DNA from: Pseudomonas nitroreducens
GTDB taxonomy: Bacteria; Pseudomonadota; Gammaproteobacteria; Pseudomonadales; Pseudomonadaceae
Assembly: GCF_024170165.1 (NCBI RefSeq)
Contig: NZ_JALJXP010000013.1
Location: forward strand, 124,001-188,000
Direction: 5' to 3'
DNA length: 64,000 bases
Part shown: in pieces, positions 35,776 to 44,900 of the stretch
Layout: each line of letters begins with the position of its first letter
Position numbering within the stretch: the first letter of the stretch is position 1
The notes under the pieces: generated by a model
The model's input: the letters and a program-made list of their open reading frames with translations, nothing else
What the model was told of the DNA's origin: nothing
Databases searched by the model: none
Made by a program: the position numbers and the translations under genes

Positions 35776-36699
35776 TCAGTAGTCCCAGAAGCCGGCGATC
35801 CAGCGGAAGGCATCGCCGTCGATGGCCACGCGGCCCACCGAGGGGAAGGGCAGGTGGGTGGCGACGAACAGTTCGCCGCTCGCTGCCGCCTCACGCAGCA
35901 GGCGAACCCGCACGTGGACCGATTCTTCCGGGTCATGCTCGAAGCCGTTGTGCCATTCCGGATGGTCGAAGGCCACCGGGAACAGAGCGTCCCCGGCGAA
36001 GGTCAGGCGCTCGCCGACGGAGTCGACGTAGACGATGCAGTGACCGGGGGTGTGGCCGCCGGTGAGTTTCGCCACCACGCCTGGGGCTACCTGAAGCTCG
36101 TCCTCGAAGATGCGCAGGCGGCTCTCGTAGTGGGCCATGAACTCGTTGGCGGTGCGCCGCAGGACGTCCGGTACCGGCTGCGGCATCTCGGTCAGGCTGA
36201 AGTCGGGGATCTTCCAGAAGTCGACTTCGGTGGCCGTGACGTGGATGCGCACTTCAGGGCTCAGGCCGTTCTTCACGGTGTCGGTGAGCAGCCCGCCGAT
36301 GTGGTCCATGTGCATGTGGGTGATCACGATATCGGTGATCGACGACAGCTCGATGCCGGCATCCTTCAGGCGCTTGGGGAACTGCCCGGCACGGGGGAAG
36401 CCGGGGAACTGGTTGCCCAGGCCGGCGTCGACCAGGATGGTCTGCTCGCCGCTGCGTACCACCAGGACGTTCAGCGCCCAGTCGAACATGTCCGGGCCCA
36501 GGTACATCTCCTTGAACCACGCCGCGCGCTCTTCCGGGGTTGCGTTGGTCGACATGGTTTCGGTCGGCAGCGGCAGCACGCCATCGCTGACCACCAGCAC
36601 GTCGATCTCGCCGACGCGCAGGGCATAGCGCGAGGGCACCAGTTCCTGGGCCGGGGTGGCGGCGTCGGGCTGGGCGAAGGTATTCAGGTGCATGGTCAT
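35776..36699 (-). CDS. MBL-fold metallo-hydrolase
   Basis: A 307-residue metallo-beta-lactamase-fold enzyme. The zinc motif HxHxDH is in THMHMDHIGG (His128, His130, Asp132, His133). Further ligands are in GGHTPGHCIVY (about 215) and LTFAGDALFP (Asp near 240). The order and spacing, with the N-terminal VGEIDVLVVSDG and VDAGLGNQFPG, suit the AHL-lactonase-like/arylsulfatase-like class often found in Pseudomonas. The substrate (lactone, ester or other) is not known. It is downstream of the NDH-like gene on the same strand with an 84-bp gap containing a perfect hairpin, so the two probably form one operon with differential expression. Confidence 0.9.
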   Translation of the reverse strand: MTMHLNTFAQPDAATPAQELVPSRYALRVGEIDVLVVSDGVLPLPTETMSTNATPEERAAWFKEMYLGPDMFDWALNVLVVRSGEQTILVDAGLGNQFPGFPRAGQFPKRLKDAGIELSSITDIVITHMHMDHIGGLLTDTVKNGLSPEVRIHVTATEVDFWKIPDFSLTEMPQPVPDVLRRTANEFMAHYESRLRIFEDELQVAPGVVAKLTGGHTPGHCIVYVDSVGERLTFAGDALFPVAFDHPEWHNGFEHDPEESVHVRVRLLREAAASGELFVATHLPFPSVGRVAIDGDAFRWIAGFWDY

Positions 36700-36744
36700 G
36701 GTGGTTCTCCTGTTGCTTGTTGGGTCGAGTCCATCAGGCGAATG

Positions 36745-36769
36745 GCACTCCCTCAGCGTGAGGGAGTGC
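36745..36769 (-). other. Perfect intercistronic hairpin between the flavoprotein and MBL genes
   Basis: GCACTCCCTCA (36745-36755) and TGAGGGAGTGC (36759-36769) pair without mismatch around a 3-base loop. There is no T-run on either strand, so it is more likely an mRNA-processing or stability element than a terminator. Confidence 0.65.
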
Positions 36770-36783
36770 GGGCAGAGCGGCGA

Positions 36784-37989
36784 TCAGGCCACCGGGATCA
36801 GCGGGTCGGCGGCGGCCAGGGCGGTGCGACGGTCGGCAGCCGGCGGGTAGATCCACAGGGTGTTGATCTGCGTCTTGAGTTCCTTGGCTTCGGCCTTCAC
36901 CAGCTTCAGCTGGCGGTCCCAGCCCTCGGTGTACACGGCGCCCCAGGCGCCCAGGTCGAGGCAGGTGACGTACTTGGGCTGACGGTACTGGGTCGGGGCA
37001 ACGCCCAGCAGGTCGGCGGCGGCGTTGTTGCCGGCATGGCGCCCCAGGCTGATGGCGTGCTGGCAGGACATCGCGGCGAAGTTGCCGATGTCGTCGGTGG
37101 CGGCGTAGGCCACGTCGCCAGCGGCGAAGACGTTCTGCAGGCCTTGCACCTTGAGATTGCCGTCCACGTGCAGGCGGCCCTGGCCATCGCGCTGGGCGGT
37201 CAGCTGTTCGGTCAGCGGGCTGGCGCGGAAGCCCACGGTCCAGATCACGGTGTGGCTCTCGATGTGGCGGCCGTCGGCGAGGGTCACGCCGTTGGCGTCC
37301 ACGGCAGCGACCGTGGCGCCGGTGATCCACTCGATACCCAGGCTGTCGGAGGCCTCGATGATCGACGGACGGATGCCATCGCCCATCACCGCACCGATAC
37401 GCTCGCCGCGGTCGACGATGACCACGCGTACGTCCTGGTCCTCACCCAGCACCGCTCGCAGGCGAGCCGGCATTTCGGTGCCGGTCTCGATACCGGTGAA
37501 GCCGCCGCCGGCGATCACCACGGTGTTGCGTGCGCGGCTGGCCGGCTGGTTGCGCAGCGACATCAGGTGGCTTTCCAGATGCGCTGCCGATTCGATCTGG
37601 TCGACGTCGAAGGCGTGCTCCTTCAGGCCCGGCACCGGCGGGCGGGACAGCTGGCTGCCGCTGGCCAGCACCAGGCGGTCGTAGCTCAGCTCGCCGGCGC
37701 GGCCGGTTTCGTCACGGTAGCCGACCTTGCGGGCCTGCTCGTCGATGCTCTGCGCGGTGCCCTTGACGAAGCGCACGCCCACGGCATCGAACAGCTCGGT
37801 CAGCGGTGCGAACATGCTGTGCACATCGGGTTCGTAGAAACGCGGGCGGATGCGCAGTTCCGCCTGCGGTGCCAGCAGGGTGATCTCCACATCGTTGCGG
37901 CCGTGCATGTCCAGCAGGCGGGCGGCGCTCAGGGCGCTCCACAGTCCACCGAAGCCCGCGCCAATAACCAGAAGTTGCTGTTTCATCAT
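36784..37989 (-). CDS. NDH-2-like FAD/NAD(P)-binding oxidoreductase
   Basis: A 401-residue two-dinucleotide-binding-domain flavoprotein. The FAD motif is LLVIGAGFGGLWSALSAA at the N-terminus, the NAD motif is NTVVIAGGGFTGIETGTEMPARL (about residues 155-178), and the second FAD contact is VQGLQNVFAAGDVAYAATDD (about 283-302). This is the type II NADH dehydrogenase / sulfide:quinone reductase fold. It lacks an obvious C-terminal membrane helix. A quinone- or other acceptor-linked NAD(P)H oxidation is likely. It is the first gene of a two-gene minus-strand unit with the MBL hydrolase, and a degenerate ATACC/GGTAT dyad lies about 196 bp upstream. Confidence 0.88.
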   Translation of the reverse strand: MMKQQLLVIGAGFGGLWSALSAARLLDMHGRNDVEITLLAPQAELRIRPRFYEPDVHSMFAPLTELFDAVGVRFVKGTAQSIDEQARKVGYRDETGRAGELSYDRLVLASGSQLSRPPVPGLKEHAFDVDQIESAAHLESHLMSLRNQPASRARNTVVIAGGGFTGIETGTEMPARLRAVLGEDQDVRVVIVDRGERIGAVMGDGIRPSIIEASDSLGIEWITGATVAAVDANGVTLADGRHIESHTVIWTVGFRASPLTEQLTAQRDGQGRLHVDGNLKVQGLQNVFAAGDVAYAATDDIGNFAAMSCQHAISLGRHAGNNAAADLLGVAPTQYRQPKYVTCLDLGAWGAVYTEGWDRQLKLVKAEAKELKTQINTLWIYPPAADRRTALAAADPLIPVA

Positions 37990-38184
37990 GTGCTCCTGAC
38001 TCGAATGGATGAATTGCCTTGAAGTAACTTCTTCAAGTTCGGCGTGACGCTGACGGGGTTTCGCAAACTGCGGTTCGCGTTGTTCTGTCTGCAGTCGTCC
38101 GCTGTGAATCCATGCTAGAGAGGAGAACTTCCGGGCGCACTTCTACATCGGTGTGCGGGAATTACGCATGTGTGGAAGAGAACT

Positions 38185-38196
38185 ATACGAAGGTAT
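38185..38196. promoter_or_regulatory. ATACC...GGTAT-type dyad, copy 1 (degenerate)
   Basis: ATACGAAGGTAT, ten of twelve positions shared with the perfect copy ATACCTAGGTAT at 38740. It lies between the receiver gene's end and the flavoprotein start. Confidence 0.45.
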
Positions 38197-38282
38197 CGGA
38201 AGAGCTCGCGCGCAGTACTTTTTCGAGCAGTGACTTATCGCGCAGAAGAAGCTGGCGGTAACCTGGCGGGGAATTCGGGAGT

Positions 38283-38657
38283 TCAGCAGTCGGGCAGCAG
38301 CGCGGTCTCGATGCAGTTCAGCAACTGGTCGGCTTCGAACGGCTTGGGCAGGCAGGCGATGACGCCGGGCATGGCGGTGCTGATGCGCGGCTTTTCGCCG
38401 GGGTAGGCGGTCATGAAGATCACCGGCAGGTCCAGGCCCTGTGCGCGCAGCGCTTCGTAGAGCTCCACGCCGCACATGCCCGGCATCTGGATATCGGAGA
38501 TCAGGCAGCTGGCCAGCTGCGGGCCGTCCGAGTCGAGGAACTCGCGGCCCCCGCCGTAGGTGCGCGCCAGGTAGCCAGTGGCGCGCAGCAGGCTCTCCAG
38601 CGCGGTGCGAAGGGATTCATCGTCGTCGACTACTGCAATGACAGCCTTGTTGCGCAT
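38283..38657 (-). CDS. Single-domain response regulator (receiver only)
   Basis: A 124-residue CheY-like receiver with no output domain. The acidic pair is in VVDDDESLRTAL, phosphoacceptor Asp55 in LISDIQMPGMCG, Thr in VIFMTAYPG and Lys in CLPKPFEADQLL. The start is uncertain: ATG read from 38657 gives the normal short N-terminus; ATG at 38672 adds five residues; neither has a good ribosome site. The receiver is similar in its first thirty residues (VVDDDES-R-AL-LLR) to that of the FixJ-type regulator at 41225, so the two may share the large kinase at 41957. It would then act as a phosphate sink or protein-interaction output. Confidence 0.85.
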   Translation of the reverse strand: MRNKAVIAVVDDDESLRTALESLLRATGYLARTYGGGREFLDSDGPQLASCLISDIQMPGMCGVELYEALRAQGLDLPVIFMTAYPGEKPRISTAMPGVIACLPKPFEADQLLNCIETALLPDC

Positions 38658-38738
38658 TTGCGTCTTTTGCATCCAGTGGGGCGCTCGTGGCGGCGCCTGC
38701 CGTACTTGCAAGATACGCCGTCGAACAAGTCGGAGAAG

Positions 38739-38752
38739 TATACCTAGGTATA
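38739..38752. promoter_or_regulatory. Perfect 14-bp palindrome TATACCTAGGTATA, copy 2
   Basis: Complete inverted symmetry. It is the best copy of a dyad repeated at 38761-38772 (ACACCTGAGTAT), 38833-38844 (ATACCCAGGTAT) and 38185-38196. Likely operator of a dimeric regulator, either the FixJ-type protein or the LysR protein encoded nearby. Confidence 0.65.
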
Positions 38753-38760
38753 GTCGGGCA

Positions 38761-38772
38761 ACACCTGAGTAT
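38761..38772. promoter_or_regulatory. ATACC...GGTAT-type dyad, copy 3 (degenerate)
   Basis: ACACCTGAGTAT, nine of twelve positions as in the perfect copy; its centre is 21 bp from that of copy 2, i.e. two helical turns, on the same DNA face. Confidence 0.45.
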
Positions 38773-38832
38773 GGATATTCCGGCGCGCAGTCTGATCTCG
38801 ACGATATTGACGTCGACAAGTTTGCCGGAACA

Positions 38833-38844
38833 ATACCCAGGTAT
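38833..38844. promoter_or_regulatory. ATACC...GGTAT-type dyad, copy 4
   Basis: ATACCCAGGTAT, eleven of twelve positions as in the perfect copy, 155 bp upstream of the LysR gene. Confidence 0.6.
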
Positions 38845-38998
38845 CGGTTCGGATAACCAACGGGTGGCGATATTGCACCCATGTACAACTGACTCGAAGG
38901 TTTCGCCTGAATACTCTGCAATCACATCGCAAGCCTGGAGAAGTGAGCGGGCCCAGCGAAAGGCTGTTCGGATGCAACTTCACCAGGCGGGCGAAACC

Positions 38999-39934
38999 AT
39001 GAACAGAAATGACCTGCGACATGCCGACATCAACTTGCTGGTGGTCTTCGAAACCATGATGCGCGAGCGCAACGTGACCCGGGCGGGCGAACGCCTGTTC
39101 CTCTGCCAGACCACCGTGAGCAGTGCGCTGAATCGCCTGCGGACGATGTTCGACGACCCGCTGTTCATCCGCAGCGGGAGGGCGATGGAGCCCACCGCGC
39201 GGGCCGAGGAAATCCACGTGCGCCTGGGGCCAGCCCTGGAGGGCATCGCCCTGGCGCTGAGCTGCGCGCGGGAGTTCGACCCACGCACCAGCGAAGAAAC
39301 CTTCCACGTCGGGCTGTGCGACGAAGTCGAATACGCGTTGCTGCCGCGGCTGATGCAACAGCTTCGTGCCGAGGCGCCGAACATCACCCTGGTGGTGCGC
39401 CGGGTCGATGCCTGGCAACTGCCGCAACTGCTGGTCGCCGGGGACATCTCCCTGGGCATCGGCCAGGCCCAGGAGCTGCCGGCCAGCGCCCACTGCCGCA
39501 GCCTGCGCCCGGTGCAGCCGATGTTGCTGCGCGCGGACTCGGCGGCCGGGCCGGTGAGCCTCGAGGAGTTCTGCCGGCGGCCCCATGTGGCGGTATCCGC
39601 CCTGGGCAAGGTGACCGACGACGTCGACCGCGCGCTGGCGCGCCATGACCGGCAGCGCCGGGTGGTGCTGGCAGTGCCGCAGTTCAGCGCCTTGCCGGCG
39701 TTGCTGGCCGGCAGCGACATGCTGGCCGTCGTGCCCGACTACGTGGCCCAGGCGATGGCGCGGGTGGAAGGCCTGCGCGCCGAATACGCACCGCTGCCGT
39801 TGTCGAGCCCGGACCTGTCCATGGCCTGGCGCGGCACCAGCCATGCCGACCCGCGTGAACGCTGGCTGCGTGGCTGCTTTGCCCGCCACCTGGAACTGCA
39901 GCCGGAGCGTTCGCTGGCGCTGGCCGTGGCCTGA
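38999..39934 (+). CDS. LysR family transcriptional regulator
   Basis: A 311-residue LTTR. The winged HTH is DINLLVVFETMMRERNVTRAGERLFLCQTTVSSALNRLRTMFDDPLFIRSGRAMEPT (residues 8-65), the NodD/SyrM/LeuO-like subgroup. The effector domain starts at about residue 90 (SEETFHVGLCDEVEYALLPRLMQQL). ATG 38999 is chosen for the standard distance to the HTH; ATG 38972 is an alternative. It is probably divergent in action on the region with ATACC/GGTAT dyads. Target genes are unknown. Confidence 0.9.
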   Translation: MNRNDLRHADINLLVVFETMMRERNVTRAGERLFLCQTTVSSALNRLRTMFDDPLFIRSGRAMEPTARAEEIHVRLGPALEGIALALSCAREFDPRTSEETFHVGLCDEVEYALLPRLMQQLRAEAPNITLVVRRVDAWQLPQLLVAGDISLGIGQAQELPASAHCRSLRPVQPMLLRADSAAGPVSLEEFCRRPHVAVSALGKVTDDVDRALARHDRQRRVVLAVPQFSALPALLAGSDMLAVVPDYVAQAMARVEGLRAEYAPLPLSSPDLSMAWRGTSHADPRERWLRGCFARHLELQPERSLALAVA

Positions 39935-39949
39935 GCGCGACAGCAGGAC

Positions 39950-40963
39950 TCAGCGGCTGAAGCGGCTGCGGTAGTCCCGCGGGGAGATCGACAGATGGCG
40001 CTGGAAGGTGCTGCGCAGCCGCTCCTCGTCGGCGAAACCGCAGGCGCGGGCGATCTGCTCGATGTTGCGCGAGGAGTTTTCCAGCAGGCGTTTCGCCGCC
40101 TCCAGGCGGAACAGCTCGATGGCCTTGGCCGGCGTGCGCCCGGTGCGCTCCTTGTACACGCGGGAGAAGTTGCGCAGGCTCATCCTCGCCTGCTCGGCCA
40201 GGCGTTCCACGGTGAGCTCCGCATCGCCCAGGTTCTCCGCCAGCCAGAGGTGCAGCTCGTCGAAGGCCGGGCTGTCCTGGGTCTGCAATTGCAGCAGGGT
40301 GCTGTACTGCGCCTGCCCGCCGGGGCGCTTGAGGTAGACCACCAGCTCGCGTGCCGCCTGCATGCTGACCTCGCGGCCGCAGTCGGCTTCCACCAGCGCC
40401 AGTGCCAGATCGATGCCGGCGGTGACCCCCGCCGAAGTCCAGACAGCGCCCTGCTGGATGAAGATCGCATCGGCGTCCACCTCCAGGGCTGGGAAGCGCT
40501 GCTGCAGGGTGTCGCACAGGGCCCAGTGGGTCGCGGCGCGGCGGCCGTCGAGCAGCCCGGCCTTGGCCAGCAGGAAGGCACCGCTGCAGACCGATGCAAC
40601 GCGGCGCACTCCGGGTGCGGCGCGGTTCAGCCAGGCGGCCAGTTCGCCGTGGCTGTCGAGGGTTTCGCCGATGTCCGGGGCGCCCGGGACAACCAGGGTA
40701 TCGACTTCGGCCAGATCGAGTTCAGCCAGCATGCTGGTATCCACCGACAGTCCTTCGACGGTGCTCACCAGCCCGCCGCGCAGGCTTGCCGTCAGCAGTC
40801 GGTAGCCGGGCAGGCCGCGCTGGGCCAGGGCCTTGCTGGCAGCCCAGAACACGGTCTGGGCGCCGCTCAGGTCGAGCAGGCCCATCTGCGGGTAGGCGAC
40901 GAAGACGACGGTGATCGGCGTTGTCGCCGGGAGCGGGTAGGGGGGAGCAGAGGCGCTTGCCAT
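39950..40963 (-). CDS. GlxA-family transcriptional regulator (DJ-1/PfpI domain plus AraC HTH)
   Basis: A 337-residue regulator. The N-terminal DJ-1/PfpI-like domain (residues 16-195) contains the nucleophile-elbow VCSGAFLLAKAGLLDGRRAATHW, with the Cys retained. The C-terminal AraC HTH (about 235-335) contains LTVERLAEQARMSLRNFSRVYKERTGRTPAKAIELFRLEAAKRLLE and CGFADEERLRSTFQRHLSISPRDYRSRF. Proteins of this type include ArgR, CdhR and GbdR of Pseudomonas, which answer to amino acids, carnitine or betaines. The ligand here is unknown. It converges on the LysR gene with 15 bp between them. Confidence 0.9.
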   Translation of the reverse strand: MASASAPPYPLPATTPITVVFVAYPQMGLLDLSGAQTVFWAASKALAQRGLPGYRLLTASLRGGLVSTVEGLSVDTSMLAELDLAEVDTLVVPGAPDIGETLDSHGELAAWLNRAAPGVRRVASVCSGAFLLAKAGLLDGRRAATHWALCDTLQQRFPALEVDADAIFIQQGAVWTSAGVTAGIDLALALVEADCGREVSMQAARELVVYLKRPGGQAQYSTLLQLQTQDSPAFDELHLWLAENLGDAELTVERLAEQARMSLRNFSRVYKERTGRTPAKAIELFRLEAAKRLLENSSRNIEQIARACGFADEERLRSTFQRHLSISPRDYRSRFSR

Positions 40964-41224
40964 CGGGGGTTCTGCCTGTTCGGGTGGCCGGTCGAAAGTG
41001 GACCGGAGGTGTGGCCGATATTCAGGGGTTTATGGCCTGGCGGCGCTTCGCTGCGCCAGGCTAGCCTTGCTCGCAGCAGCGTCATGGCGCGCGCCATGAC
41101 CGACATCCGCAGGCGCCGGTCCGGCCCTCATGACCATTGGGCTGGCATTTTGCCGCGGGTCCCATCATGGACTAGATTTTTTGACCTGCACACCGCGAGT
41201 GTCGCGGTCCCCCAAGGAGGCAAG

Positions 41225-41887
41225 ATGAGCTCGTCGGCGCATTCCAATCCGCCGCAAGGCCCGAAGGAGCCGGTGGTCTATGTGGTCGATGACGACGAGT
41301 CCATGCGCCTCGCCCTCGATGGCCTGCTGCGCTCCATCGGCCTGCAGGTGCAGACCTTCGATTCCACCCAGGGTTTTCTTTCGTTTGCCCGGCGTGAGGT
41401 TCCCAGTTGCCTGGTTCTCGACGTGCGCCTGCGCGGCGAGAGCGGCCTGGCCTTCCAGGAGCAGATGGAGAGGAGCGGGGTGCGCATGCCCATCGTGTTC
41501 ATGACCGGCCATGGCGATATCGCCATGACGGTGAAGGCCATGAAGGCCGGCGCGGTGGACTTCCTCGCCAAGCCCTTCCGCGACCAGGACATGCTCGACG
41601 CGGTGGCCAGCGCCCTGGCCCGCGATGGCGAGCGGTTGCTGGCCGAGCAGTCCGGCGCGGCGCTGCGCCAGGCGTTCGAGGCGCTGACCCTGCGCGAGCG
41701 CGAAGTGCTGCGCTTCGTCGTCGCGGGGTTGATGAACAAGCAGATCGCCGCCGAGCTCAACCTCAGCGAAGTGACCGTCAAGGTGCACCGCGGCCAGGTG
41801 ATGAAGAAGCTGGCCGCGCGCTCCGTCGCCGATCTGGTGCGCATGGCCGAGGCCCTGGGCGTCGAGCCGTTGCAGCGCACGACCTGA
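41225..41887 (+). CDS. FixJ-type response regulator (receiver plus LuxR HTH)
   Basis: A 220-residue response regulator. The receiver spans about 16-130: acidic residues in YVVDDDESMRLAL, phosphoacceptor Asp66 in LVLDVRLRGESG, the switch Thr in IVFMTGHGDIAMTVKAMKAGAVDFLAKPF. The LuxR-type HTH spans about 150-215 (LTLREREVLRFVVAGLMNKQIAAELNLSEVTVKVHRGQVMKKL). The ribosome site CAAGGAGG six bases before ATG 41225 fixes the start. It is 69 bp upstream of the giant kinase, whose HEVNQP histidine box is of the FixL/DctB class, so they should be a cognate pair. FixJ-type proteins often bind short palindromes, which makes the ATACCTAGGTAT dyads candidate targets. Confidence 0.93.
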   Translation: MSSSAHSNPPQGPKEPVVYVVDDDESMRLALDGLLRSIGLQVQTFDSTQGFLSFARREVPSCLVLDVRLRGESGLAFQEQMERSGVRMPIVFMTGHGDIAMTVKAMKAGAVDFLAKPFRDQDMLDAVASALARDGERLLAEQSGAALRQAFEALTLREREVLRFVVAGLMNKQIAAELNLSEVTVKVHRGQVMKKLAARSVADLVRMAEALGVEPLQRTT

Positions 41888-41956
41888 ACCGATTGCAAGA
41901 CAGTCGCTGACCGCCACTGGGGGGCAGCAGAAACCCCTTCAGAGGTTGCCGAGCCG

Positions 41957-44900
41957 ATGGCCAGCAAACAGAAGATCCTGTGGGACGACGGCGAGCGGGT
42001 GTTCTGCCGCGCCCGCCCATCCGGCGATGGCGGCGCCAGCGTGCTGCTGGTGCGCCCGGCCGCCGAACATCCGTTGCCCGCCACGCTGGAACGGCTGGCC
42101 CACGAATACAGCCTGCGCGATGAACTGCACAGCGCCTGGGCGCTGCGCCCGCATGCCTTGCACCGCGAAGGCGGCAAGACCCGCCTGCTGCTCGACGATC
42201 CCGGCGGCGAGCCGCTGTCACGCCTGCTGCGTCAACCGCTGGAAACCGGCACCTGCCTGCGCCTGGCCGTGGACATCGCCGTGGCGCTGCGCCACCTGCA
42301 CCAGCGCGGCCTGGTGCACAAGGACCTCAAGCCCAACCACATCCAGGTCAACTGCAGCGATGGCCAGGCGCGCCTGACCGGCTTCGGCCTCGCTTCGCGG
42401 CTGCCGCGCGAGCGCCAGGCGCCCGAACCGCCGGAGACCATTGCCGGCACGTTGGCGTACATGGCGCCGGAACAGACCGGGCGGATGAACCGTTCCATCG
42501 ACTCGCGCAGCGACCTCTATGCCTTTGGCGTGGTCGTCTACCAGATGCTCACCGGCACGCTCCCGTTCACCGCCAGCGATCCGATGGAATGGGTGCACTG
42601 CCACATCGCGCGCAAGCCGACGCCGCCCGGCGAACGGGTTGCCGGCGTGCCACCGATGCTCTCGCAGATCGTCCTCAAGCTGCTGGCGAAGACCGCCGAG
42701 GAGCGCTACCAGAGTGCCGCCGGTGTCGAGCACGACCTGCGCCGCTGCCTGGACGACTGGCAACGGCAGGGGAGCATCGAAGCCTTCAGCCTGGACGAGC
42801 AGGGCACGCCCGACCGCCTGCTGGTACCCGAGAAGCTCTATGGCCGTGAGCGTGAGGTGGAGGTGCTGGTCGAGGCCTTCGCGCGCATCGTCGCCAGCAG
42901 CACGCCGGAGCTGGTGCTGGTGTCGGGCTATTCCGGGATCGGCAAGTCCTCGGTGGTCAACGAACTGCACAAGGTGCTGGTGCCGCCGCGCGGGTTGTTC
43001 GCTTCCGGGAAGTTCGACCAGTACAAGCGCGACATTCCCTACTCGACGCTGGTGCAGGCCTTCCAGGGGCTGGTGCGCACGCTGCTGGGCAAGAGCGGTG
43101 ACGTGCTGGAGGGCTGGCGCAGCGCGCTGCTGGAAGCGCTGGAGCCCAATGCCCGGCTGATCACCGACCTGATTCCCGAGTTGCGGCTGATCATCGGCGA
43201 CCCGCCGCCGGTACCCGAGCTGGAGCCGCAGCAGGCGCAGCGTCGCTTCCTGCTGGTATTCCGTCGCTTCATCGGGGTGTTCGCCCGCGCCGATCACCCG
43301 CTGGCGCTGTTCCTCGACGACCTGCAATGGCTGGATGCGGCGACCCTCGACCTGCTCGAAGACCTGCTCACCCATTCGGAGCTGCGCCACCTGATGCTGG
43401 TGGGCGCCTACCGCGACAACGAAGTGGATGCCAGCCATCCGCTGACGCGCAAGCTGCAGGCCATCCGCCAGGCCGGCGTGCGCATCGACGAGATCCGCCT
43501 GGCGCCGCTGGCCCGCGCGCACATCGAGCAGCTGATCGCCGAGGCCCTGCGCTGTCCGCCGCCGAGCATCGTGGCGCTGGCCCGGCTGGTGCAGGACAAG
43601 ACCGCCGGCAACCCGTTCTTCGTCATCCAGTTCCTCCAGGCGCTGGCCGAGGAGGAGCTGCTGACCTACGACCACGAGGCGCGGCGCTGGCGCTGGGAGC
43701 CGGAGCGCATCCACGCCAAGGGTTTTACCGACAACGTCGTCGACCTCATGGTCGGCAAGCTCGCGCGGCTGCCGCTGGAAACCCGCCAGGCGCTGCAGCA
43801 GCTGGCCTGCCTGGGCAACACCGCGCAGATCGATACCCTGGCGACCGTGCTCGACCTGCCGCCGGCGAAGGTGCATTCGATACTCTGGTCGGCAGTGCGC
43901 CAGGAGCTGCTGGAACGTCTGGAAGGCGCCTGCGCTTTCGCCCATGACCGCATCCATGAAGCGGCGTACTCGTTGATCGCCGAAACGGCCCGTGCCGAGG
44001 CGCACCTGCGCATTGGTCGCCTGCTCGCCGAGCAGACGCCGGCGGAACGGCGTGAAGAGGCGATCTTCGAGATCGTCGGCCAGCTCAACCGCGGCGCCCG
44101 GCTGATCGAGGCCCGCGCCGAGCGCGAACAGCTGGCCGAGTACAACCTGTTGGCCGGGCAGCGCGCCAAGGCCTCCAGCGCCTACAGCTCGGCGCTGGCC
44201 TATCTGCGCGCCGGTATGGAATTGCTCGACGACGATTGCTGGCAACGTCGCCACGACCTGTGCTTCGGCCTGGAACTCAACCGCGCCGAGTGCGAATTCC
44301 TCACCGGCCAGCTGGTACAGGCCGACGAGCGCCTCACCGCGCTGACGCCGCGTGCCGCTACCACGCTGGAGCAAGCGGCGGTGGCCTGCCTGCAGATGGA
44401 CGTGTGCCTGCTGCAGGACCGCAGCGACAGGGCGGTCGCCGTGTGCCTGGCCTACCTGGAGGCGGTCGGCATCCACTGGTCGGCGCACCCCGACGACGAT
44501 CAGGTGCGCGAGGAATACCAGCAGATCTGGACGCAGCTGGGCGAGCGCAGCATCGAGCAGTTGATCGACCTGCCGCTGATGGAAGACGCCGCCACCCTGG
44601 CGACCCTCGATGCCCTCGGCAAGCTGTTCGCCCCGGCCCTGCAGAGCGACGCCAACCTGGCCAGCCTGACCATCTGCAAGGCCGTCAGCCTGAGTCTGGA
44701 GCGCGGCAACTGCGACGCTTCCTGCATGCTTTATGCGAACGTCGGGCGCGTCGCCGGCCGCCGCTTCGGTGACTACGAAGCCGGCTACCGCTTCGGTCGC
44801 CTGGGCTGCGATCTGGTCGACCGGCGCGGGCTGAATCGCCATGAGGCGCGCACCTACCTGTGCTTCTCGATGTTCGTGGCGCGCTGGATGCGCCCGGTGC

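Larger units (their letters stand above)
38673..38998. other. A/T-richer control region between receiver and LysR genes
   Basis: About 325 bp with no plausible coding sequence. It contains three copies of the ATACCTAGGTAT-type dyad (38740, 38761, 38833) and presumably the divergent promoters of the receiver and LysR genes. Confidence 0.6.

Noticed and set aside
35722..38022. A plus-strand open frame of about 766 codons over the MBL and flavoprotein genes
   Set aside because: Antisense to two genes with intact catalytic motifs; no family features.
41131..41160. Possible sigma-54 promoter (CTGGCATTTTGCC) before the FixJ-type gene
   Set aside because: Distance between the GG and GC elements is too short for the -24/-12 spacing.
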